Of a stretch of 6,947 nt of DNA, positions 1-4,339 are shown piece after piece. Origin of the DNA: a bacterium (GTDB lineage: Bacteria > Auribacterota > UBA3054 > B51-G9); NCBI GenBank assembly GCA_029939815.1, contig JAOZSF010000106.1, forward strand, positions 1 through 6,947. Direction: 5' to 3'. A program made the translations under genes and the position numbers. A model generated the notes under the pieces. The model was not told where the DNA came from, searched no databases, and saw only the letters and a list, made by a program, of their open reading frames with translations. Every line of letters begins with the position of its first letter. Position 1 is the stretch's first letter.

Positions 1-30
1 GGATTAGTGGATTAGTGGATTAGTGGATTG
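1..30. repeat. Octamer tandem repeat, unit AGTGGATT
   Basis: Three perfect head-to-tail copies of AGTGGATT (6-13, 14-21, 22-29) are preceded by a partial copy, GGATT, and may continue beyond the window edge. The array lies downstream of the phosphatase gene in non-coding DNA. A related octamer array with the same reading direction lies on the other side of the STAS-phosphatase operon at 2120-2159. The remaining intergenic bases, 31-79, contain GGATGTTGGAT-like near-repeats but no hairpin with a T tract that would clearly terminate the operon. Confidence 0.85.
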
Positions 31-79
31 TACTTTATAATTGGGCGTTCTGTGCTGGATGTTGGATATTCAATTTTGA

Positions 80-1531
80 TTATTGGGAATCGGTTTCCGG
101 AATCACACGGACAAGAACAAGTGACATATCATCATAAGGCGGTTCATCATGAACAAATCTTTTTAATTTATGAACTATAAGATCAATTGCATGCTGCGCT
201 GACATTTTTGTAACTGTTCTCATTGCAGCAACGAGTCTATTCATGCCGAACTCATCTTTTTCCGGGCCATTGGCTTCTGTAACGCCATCAGTATAAAATA
301 AAACTACATCTCCGGGTTCAAGCGAATAAGTTTCATCTGAAAGAGTTTGTTTGAAAGCCTCGCCTTCCATCATCCCAACGACCATCCCGTTTCCGCCATC
401 GAGAATTTTAGGCGCTTTACCAACCGAACTGCAAATTATTGGTTCATGTCCCGCGCGTGTCCAGGTAATTTTTCTGGTATTTTTATTTAATATCGCGTAT
501 GTAACGGAAATAAACATTTCTTCGGGAATAAGTTTTACAAGATATTTATTTAGTTCGCATAAAACAGTGCTTGGGGAAAGATTTCCACGCGACATAACAG
601 AGAAGAGCGATCTTGCTGTTGCCATAACCAGACCGGCAGCGTAACCTTTTCCTGATACATCTGCGATAACGATACCTATATGTTCATCATCGACGTCAAT
701 AAAGTCAAAATAATCGCCGCCTATTTGTTGAGCCGGTTTATAAAAAGTAGCGATATCGAATTTTTCAGAATGCGGGACGGTTTGCGGCAAAAGATGTTTT
801 TGAATAAGAGAAGCTGTTTTCAACTGTGAATCGATTTTTCTTTTTTCCTGAATTTCTCTTAACGACAACAACTGACTGATGGTAATACCGGCAGTTTCCG
901 ACATACCTACCGCGAGATGGATATCATCTTTTTTAAACTCTTTATTTTTAGCTTTATTAGCAACAACAAGCACCCCGAAAATGGCATCCGTAGTCACCGG
1001 AATAATCATCATACTTTGACATTCGCCGATAGTTGCCACCAATCTTTTTTGAAGGTCTTTTTTATTAAACACGATGACATGCTGCTCAGTTATCGCTTCA
1101 CCAAAAGGCGTAACTGCAAGCGGGAATTCTTTATGAAGAAGGTAATCTTTAAGTTTATCCGGACTTGAAGCCACAATATCAAGCAATTTATCTGAAGCTT
1201 TAAACAAAGTTGGGAAAAGCCCTGAAACAGCTACCGCTTTAACTGTCCGTTTACTTTTATCATAATGAAAAAAAGCCGCGCTTTGCGAGCGCAGGCTTCT
1301 TGCGGAATAATCTGTAAAAGTTTCTACGAAACTGTCAACACCTGTATTTTCTTTTAGAGAGTGAGCCGCTTCATCAAGAAGATTAACGATACAGTCACAA
1401 GTTGAGGAAACGTATCTGATTCTGCGGCGCATATGCCTGCACCGCAGACTGTATTTCCTAAGTAGCACTCCAAAAACGATTATTGTTAATGTCCAGCCGG
1501 ATAAAAGGATTGTATGGAATTGGTCAATCAT
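80..1531 (-). CDS. Membrane-anchored GAF/SpoIIE-type PP2C serine/threonine phosphatase
   Basis: This 483-residue protein is probably a signal-responsive phosphatase that dephosphorylates a STAS-domain anti-anti-sigma-type partner. One hydrophobic segment (about residues 8-24) is followed by an arginine-rich stretch (25-39), which predicts a single membrane anchor with the rest in the cytoplasm. Residues about 45-222 look like a GAF sensor domain; its ligand is not evident. A helical linker (about 222-250) leads to the PP2C domain. The metal-binding acidic motifs are intact: GGDYFDF at 271-277 (D273), ADVSGKG at 290-296 (D291), FYTDGVTEA at 412-420 (D415) and PYDDMS at 465-470 (D467, D468). 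An active Mn/Mg-dependent enzyme is therefore expected. The start codon overlaps the stop codon of the upstream STAS gene in an ATGA junction, indicating one operon and translational coupling. No strong Shine-Dalgarno sequence precedes it. The family call is firm; the partner is inferred from neighbourhood. Confidence 0.93.
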   Translation of the reverse strand: MIDQFHTILLSGWTLTIIVFGVLLRKYSLRCRHMRRRIRYVSSTCDCIVNLLDEAAHSLKENTGVDSFVETFTDYSARSLRSQSAAFFHYDKSKRTVKAVAVSGLFPTLFKASDKLLDIVASSPDKLKDYLLHKEFPLAVTPFGEAITEQHVIVFNKKDLQKRLVATIGECQSMMIIPVTTDAIFGVLVVANKAKNKEFKKDDIHLAVGMSETAGITISQLLSLREIQEKRKIDSQLKTASLIQKHLLPQTVPHSEKFDIATFYKPAQQIGGDYFDFIDVDDEHIGIVIADVSGKGYAAGLVMATARSLFSVMSRGNLSPSTVLCELNKYLVKLIPEEMFISVTYAILNKNTRKITWTRAGHEPIICSSVGKAPKILDGGNGMVVGMMEGEAFKQTLSDETYSLEPGDVVLFYTDGVTEANGPEKDEFGMNRLVAAMRTVTKMSAQHAIDLIVHKLKRFVHDEPPYDDMSLVLVRVIPETDSQ

Positions 1532-2031
1532 TTTACTGTTTTACTCAACATTTCAACGACATTTTTAAATTCTGCCGCGTTTTTATCATTCAAAGATGCC
1601 AGGGTTTCGTGAGCATCAAGCATTAAATCAGCAATTTCAATTTTGGATTTGCTGCCTGAAGCGATACTTTTAAATTTTGTAACAGAAATATTCTCCTCGT
1701 CAAATATATCGAGAATATTTAGCAAGCCGAGATTTTTAAGTATTGAGCGTATATGTTTATTAACGTTAAACAATCTTATCCGGCTTTTGTTGTTATTGGT
1801 ATATTTTAGAGTAAGGCTTGTTATTGTACCAATGAAAGTGCTGTCCAAAGTTTCGCATGAGTAAAGGTCAATAAGAATACCTCTCATGTTTTTTTTCATT
1901 TCCCGTTCAACAAAATCTTTAAAATCAGGAGCCATTTTAAAAGTTCCTTTACCATGAACTTTAATATAAGCTGTCTGCCCTGTTTCAGCGACTTCTATAA
2001 AATCAGTTATATTTGTTTTACTTTCGACCAT
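1528..2031 (-). CDS. STAS-domain protein (anti-sigma factor antagonist-like)
   Basis: This 167-residue cytoplasmic protein carries a STAS fold at about residues 15-115. The diagnostic segment is TLDSTFIGTI (61-70), corresponding to the D-S-S/T-x-x-G phosphorylation loop of SpoIIAA/RsbV proteins. By that alignment T65 is the likely phosphoacceptor, with S64 adjacent. The protein is longer than the usual 100-120 residue antagonist because of a charged, probably helical C-terminal extension (about 116-167) that I do not recognise. It is the first gene of an operon with the downstream SpoIIE-type phosphatase, which it overlaps by 4 bp. The expected role is to bind or release an anti-sigma factor or other HATPase kinase depending on its phosphorylation, the phosphatase restoring the unphosphorylated form. 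No kinase gene is present here, so the output (sigma factor, exopolysaccharide, other) is unknown. A strong promoter lies 50-78 bp upstream of the start; no clear ribosome binding site is visible. Confidence 0.88.
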   Translation of the reverse strand: MVESKTNITDFIEVAETGQTAYIKVHGKGTFKMAPDFKDFVEREMKKNMRGILIDLYSCETLDSTFIGTITSLTLKYTNNNKSRIRLFNVNKHIRSILKNLGLLNILDIFDEENISVTKFKSIASGSKSKIEIADLMLDAHETLASLNDKNAAEFKNVVEMLSKTVK

Positions 2032-2080
2032 AAAATCAACTTAAAAATTTAAAATTAAATTTAAAATCTTCTTACTAAAT

Positions 2081-2109
2081 ATTATACCAGAGTCTTGATT
2101 TGTTGTAAA
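2081..2109 (-). promoter_or_regulatory. Sigma-70-type promoter of the STAS-phosphatase operon
   Basis: Read on the minus strand, TTTACA (2109-2104) is followed by a 17-bp spacer and TATAAT (2086-2081). The spacer ends in TGG directly before TATAAT, giving an extended -10 motif as well. The -35 box matches the consensus at 5 of 6 positions and the -10 at 6 of 6. Transcription would start near 2074 and leave an AT-rich leader of about 43 nt before the STAS start codon. The AT-rich octamer array at 2120-2159 lies just upstream, where it could act as an UP element or bind a regulator. Confidence 0.8.
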
Positions 2110-2119
2110 GAGTTTCTTT

Positions 2120-2159
2120 TATTATTTAATGATTTTATTATTTAATGATTTAGTGATTT
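2120..2159. repeat. Octamer-period array, units TATTATTT/AATGATTT/AGTGATTT
   Basis: Forty bases divide exactly into five octamers: TATTATTT, AATGATTT, TATTATTT, AATGATTT, AGTGATTT. Equivalently, a 16-bp unit is repeated perfectly twice and followed by an extra octamer. The last unit, AGTGATTT, closely resembles the AGTGGATT unit at 6-29, and both arrays have the same orientation. The array starts 11 bp upstream of the -35 box of the STAS operon promoter. Confidence 0.8.
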
Positions 2160-2165
2160 CAAGTC

Positions 2166-2184
2166 ATTTCATTTTCAATGAAAT
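2166..2184. repeat. 8-bp inverted repeat, possible weak terminator or mRNA 3' hairpin
   Basis: ATTTCATT (2166-2173) and AATGAAAT (2177-2184) form a perfect 8-bp stem with a 3-nt loop. It lies about 55 bp past the stop codon of the methyltransferase/MTHFR gene in the direction of transcription. There is no T tract on the minus-strand side, so it is not a convincing intrinsic terminator; it might stabilise or trim the transcript end. Confidence 0.45.
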
Positions 2185-2204
2185 AATCCCCTCTCCGGGC
2201 ACGG

Positions 2205-2228
2205 CGCACGTGTGCGTATTATCGCACA
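2205..2228. repeat. Overlapping GC-rich palindromes downstream of the MTHFR fusion
   Basis: Two mutually exclusive hairpins share the segment GTGCG (2212-2216). One is CGCAC-GT-GTGCG (2205-2216). The other is TGTGCG-TATTAT-CGCACA (2211-2228). They begin 10 bp after the stop codon of the upstream minus-strand gene and stand out as a GC-rich island (about 2188-2228) in AT-rich surroundings. No T tract follows on the minus strand. They are probably part of the 3' end region of that transcript; termination is unproven. Confidence 0.5.
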
Positions 2229-2237
2229 GTCATCTTT

Positions 2238-4094
2238 TCATATCGCTTCCATAACTTCCAACACGCTTTCGTACCGCCCGAAAGGCGGAAAAAGGTAAAT
2301 CCCTTTTACTCTTGATGATTTTATAACCTGTTTCAACATTTTCCGTGCTATTTCAATCCCCGTTTTTTGCTGCTGAACTTTTGTTTCCGCGGAACGCATT
2401 TTATCCATAATTTCATTCGGAATCTGCATTCCGGGAACTTCGTTATGAAGAAATTCCGCGTTACGTAAACTTGCAAGCGGGAGGATTCCGACAAAAATCG
2501 GTATATGCGAATATTGTTCGGTCATATTCATAAACCTTTCAAGTAATTCAGGAAGATAAACCGGCTGACTGAAAAAGAAATTCGCGCCGGCATTTATTTT
2601 AGCTTCAAATCTCCTTATCTCTTCCTCAATATCCACCGCACCGGGATTACACCCGGCTCCTATTACGAATTTTGTCCGGCATTTCAAATCAGCATCTGCA
2701 AGCCCCCGTCCACCGTTCAGCCGTGAGACTAAATTAATAAGTCCTATGGAATCAACATCGAAAACCGGTGAAGCTGACTGCACATTCCCAACTTTTGGAG
2801 GGTCTCCGGTAATAAGCATAAGATTGTTCAATCCTAACGCGCTCGATCCGAGCAGATCCATCTGCATTCCCAGTAAATTCCTGTCACGGCAGCAATAATG
2901 AATAATAGTTTCCATATCTGTTGCATCATGAACCAGCTTCGCGGTAGCTATAGGACTCATCCTTGGAACAGCCCGCGGTCCGTCCGGGATATTAACGAAA
3001 TCGACTCCGCCTTTTTTCAATAATTTTACACCTTCAATAACTTTTGAAGGATTAATTCCCATTGGCGGGCTGAGTTCTACACTTACGAGTTTTCTTTTTT
3101 GATTTTTTTCCGTAAGAAGTTTTCCCAGCATGCTTCTTTCTTCTAAAGGAACGGGAGACATGACGCCAACTTTTTCTTTTGTGAAAATTTGCGATCGTTG
3201 TTCTGCGACTACACCTTTTAAAAATCTGGATATTTCCGAAATCGTTTCCGGATTAGTACCGCAACAACCACCTATTATCTTTGCTCCCGCTTGCGCGTAC
3301 CTACGGGCATATTCAGCAACATACTCCGGTGAAGTGCCTAGAGTAATCATTCTTCCCTCATGCATTTCAGAAACATTCGCGTTTGCGAAGACACTTACGG
3401 GTTTGTCGGTTGCTAAAGACATTCTTTCCACAATAGAAAGCAAAGCCGCCGGACCCGCTCCGCAATTTGTACCAATAACATCTGCTCCACAGTCAACGAG
3501 CTGTTGCGCGACTTTTTCGGGAGTAATACCTTTGGATTTATATTTGGAAGATTTTCCGGAATCGAAAGTGAACTGAGCTACGACAGGGATATCAACGACC
3601 GTTTTAACTGACTCAACGGCAAGAATCAATTCATCCATTGAGTAGAAAGTTTCGAGTATAATAACATCTACACCGCCTTTCACGAGAGCCTTTGCCTGCA
3701 ATTTGAATGCTGATGATGCTTCATCGCGACTGTTTTCTATTTCGTTTTCTAGAATAAGACCTGTTGGTCCCATACTTCCGGCAACGTAAATTTTTTTACC
3801 GCTGGTTTTCGCTGCCTCAGCCGCTATTTCCGCTCCTTTAATATTAATTTCCGCAGTTTTATCTGAAAGACCGTATTTCAGAAGACTGATAGAGTTCGCG
3901 CGAAAAGTGTTTGTTTCAATCAAATCGGAACCGGCATTAACATATTCTTTATGAATTTTTTCTATAACATCCGGCTGCAAAAGATTTAATTCTTCATAAC
4001 ACCGGTTAATAAAAATGCCGCGTGAATAGAGCACTGTTCCCATAGCGCCGTCGCCGAGAATGATTTCATTTTTCAGTTTATCAATAAAATTCAT
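2238..4094 (-). CDS. Bifunctional homocysteine S-methyltransferase/methylenetetrahydrofolate reductase
   Basis: This 618-residue cytoplasmic fusion enzyme (YitJ-type) combines two steps around methionine synthesis. The N-terminal homocysteine methyltransferase domain (about 1-295) starts with GDGAMGT (14-20) and has the zinc-binding cysteines in GTNCG (C211) and GGCCGT (C277, C278). The C-terminal domain (about 330-618) is a MetF-like, FAD-dependent 5,10-methylenetetrahydrofolate reductase, recognised by VSVELSPP (337-344), HYCCRDRN (399-406), LITGDPPK (427-434) and FFFSQPVY (506-513). The frame extends upstream to a TTG at 4181, but those 29 extra codons encode an unconserved-looking stretch. 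The ATG at 4094 puts GDGAMG at the usual distance from the N terminus, so I chose it. There is no Shine-Dalgarno sequence. The protein lacks the folate- and cobalamin-binding modules of MetH, so the methyl donor of the N-terminal half is uncertain. It lies downstream of the reductase gene, 245 bp away, probably with its own promoter. Confidence 0.93.
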   Translation of the reverse strand: MNFIDKLKNEIILGDGAMGTVLYSRGIFINRCYEELNLLQPDVIEKIHKEYVNAGSDLIETNTFRANSISLLKYGLSDKTAEINIKGAEIAAEAAKTSGKKIYVAGSMGPTGLILENEIENSRDEASSAFKLQAKALVKGGVDVIILETFYSMDELILAVESVKTVVDIPVVAQFTFDSGKSSKYKSKGITPEKVAQQLVDCGADVIGTNCGAGPAALLSIVERMSLATDKPVSVFANANVSEMHEGRMITLGTSPEYVAEYARRYAQAGAKIIGGCCGTNPETISEISRFLKGVVAEQRSQIFTKEKVGVMSPVPLEERSMLGKLLTEKNQKRKLVSVELSPPMGINPSKVIEGVKLLKKGGVDFVNIPDGPRAVPRMSPIATAKLVHDATDMETIIHYCCRDRNLLGMQMDLLGSSALGLNNLMLITGDPPKVGNVQSASPVFDVDSIGLINLVSRLNGGRGLADADLKCRTKFVIGAGCNPGAVDIEEEIRRFEAKINAGANFFFSQPVYLPELLERFMNMTEQYSHIPIFVGILPLASLRNAEFLHNEVPGMQIPNEIMDKMRSAETKVQQQKTGIEIARKMLKQVIKSSRVKGIYLFPPFGRYESVLEVMEAI

Positions 4095-4125
4095 AATCAC
4101 AAAAAAATAAAAAGTATTGTGTTTT

Positions 4126-4163
4126 TGCAATGGCTTTAGAAGCATACATTGCACAAGTGCGAT
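4126..4163. repeat. Paired dyads, possible enhancer-binding sites
   Basis: TGCAATG (4126-4132) and CATTGCA (4147-4153) form a perfect 7-bp inverted repeat with a 14-bp centre. Overlapping it, GCAC-AA-GTGC (4151-4160) is a second dyad, which extends to 4148-4163 with one mismatch per arm. Their centres are about 127 and 111 bp upstream of the predicted start of the sigma-54 transcript, where activators of sigma-54 promoters usually bind. They also lie in the leader of the minus-strand methyltransferase/MTHFR mRNA, so an RNA hairpin there is the alternative explanation. Confidence 0.4.
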
Positions 4164-4206
4164 TCTTTTTTTCAAATACAATATCGCAAGTTTTACATTA
4201 TATATT

Positions 4207-4235
4207 ATTATAGGTACTTTCGACTAACTATACAA
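4207..4235 (-). promoter_or_regulatory. Possible sigma-70-type promoter of the methyltransferase/MTHFR gene
   Basis: On the minus strand TATAAT (4212-4207) is preceded at 17 bp by TTGTAT (4235-4230). The -10 box is perfect; the -35 shares only TTG with the consensus. The start would be near 4200, leaving a leader of about 105 nt. The leader contains the TGCAATG/CATTGCA inverted repeat and, before the ATG, a T-rich run. I see no recognisable SAM, SAH or cobalamin riboswitch in it. Confidence 0.4.
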
Positions 4236-4299
4236 AGTCTGGCACAATAATTGCTTGAAAGAAGCGACCTTGAGTGAAGATGGATTTTACAATTATCAT
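4228..4299 (-). CDS. Possible 23-residue peptide with a strong ribosome binding site
   Basis: On the minus strand AAGGAGG lies 6 nt before an ATG at 4299 that opens 23 codons ending in TAG at 4228. The peptide starts MIIVKSIFTQG and ends IIVPDFV; I do not recognise it. It starts 41 nt after the reductase stop codon, so it could be translated from that mRNA. The Shine-Dalgarno match is far better than that of any real gene in the window. However, the same bases are the complement of the CCTCC loop of the plus-strand RNA candidate, and the ORF overlaps the sigma-54 promoter. The two readings compete, and I favour the RNA. Confidence 0.2.
   Translation of the reverse strand: MIIVKSIFTQGRFFQAIIVPDFV
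4239..4255 (+). promoter_or_regulatory. Sigma-54 (RpoN) -24/-12 promoter
   Basis: CTGGCACAATAATTGCT matches the RpoN consensus YTGGCACG-N4-TTGCW at every defined position except the G after GGCAC, which is A. The GG (4241-4242) and GC (4253-4254) are exactly 12 bp apart, as sigma-54 requires. Predicted start is near 4266. No plus-strand protein gene follows; instead a self-contained hairpin with a T tract begins within 10 bp of that start. Confidence 0.65.
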
Positions 4300-4332
4300 T
4301 GTTATCCTCCTTTTCCATCTTCACTTTTTTTT
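4266..4332 (+). ncRNA. Candidate sigma-54-dependent small RNA with CCUCC loop
   Basis: The interval runs from the predicted sigma-54 start to the end of an intrinsic terminator, giving a transcript of about 67 nt. After a short 5' tail, AGTGAAGATGGA (4273-4284) pairs perfectly with TCCATCTTCACT (4314-4325). The 29-nt loop contains a small inner hairpin, ACAAT-TATC-ATTGT (4289-4302), and leaves UAUCCUCCUUU (4303-4313) single-stranded. That segment is complementary to a Shine-Dalgarno sequence, so base pairing with ribosome binding sites of target mRNAs is plausible. The architecture (RpoN promoter, single short RNA, own terminator) resembles Qrr-type sRNA genes, but I do not recognise the sequence. 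It lies in the gap between two minus-strand genes and is antisense to the 3' trailer of the reductase transcript, so it could act in cis instead. No expression evidence is available. Confidence 0.5.
4273..4332 (+). terminator. Intrinsic terminator, plus strand
   Basis: A perfect 12-bp stem (4273-4284 with 4314-4325) is followed directly by eight Ts (4325-4332) and then ATTTATT. The T tract exists only on the plus-strand side; on the minus strand the stem is preceded by As and followed by CAAGGTC. It therefore ends rightward transcripts rather than the reductase mRNA. The loop, 29 nt, is larger than usual, which fits a functional RNA better than a simple terminator. Confidence 0.65.
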
Positions 4333-4339
4333 ATTTATT

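Noticed and set aside
3130..3576. Plus-strand 148-codon ORF
   Set aside because: It lies wholly antisense to the methyltransferase/MTHFR gene, whose motifs are intact, and has no recognisable domain.
4095..4181. N-terminal extension of the methyltransferase/MTHFR protein from a TTG at 4181
   Set aside because: The ATG at 4094 places the GDGAMG motif at the normal position, and the extra segment overlaps leader inverted repeats and has no ribosome binding site.
4095..4206. SAM, SAH or cobalamin riboswitch in the leader of the methyltransferase/MTHFR gene
   Set aside because: I looked for their conserved core motifs on the minus strand and found none; only short hairpins are present.
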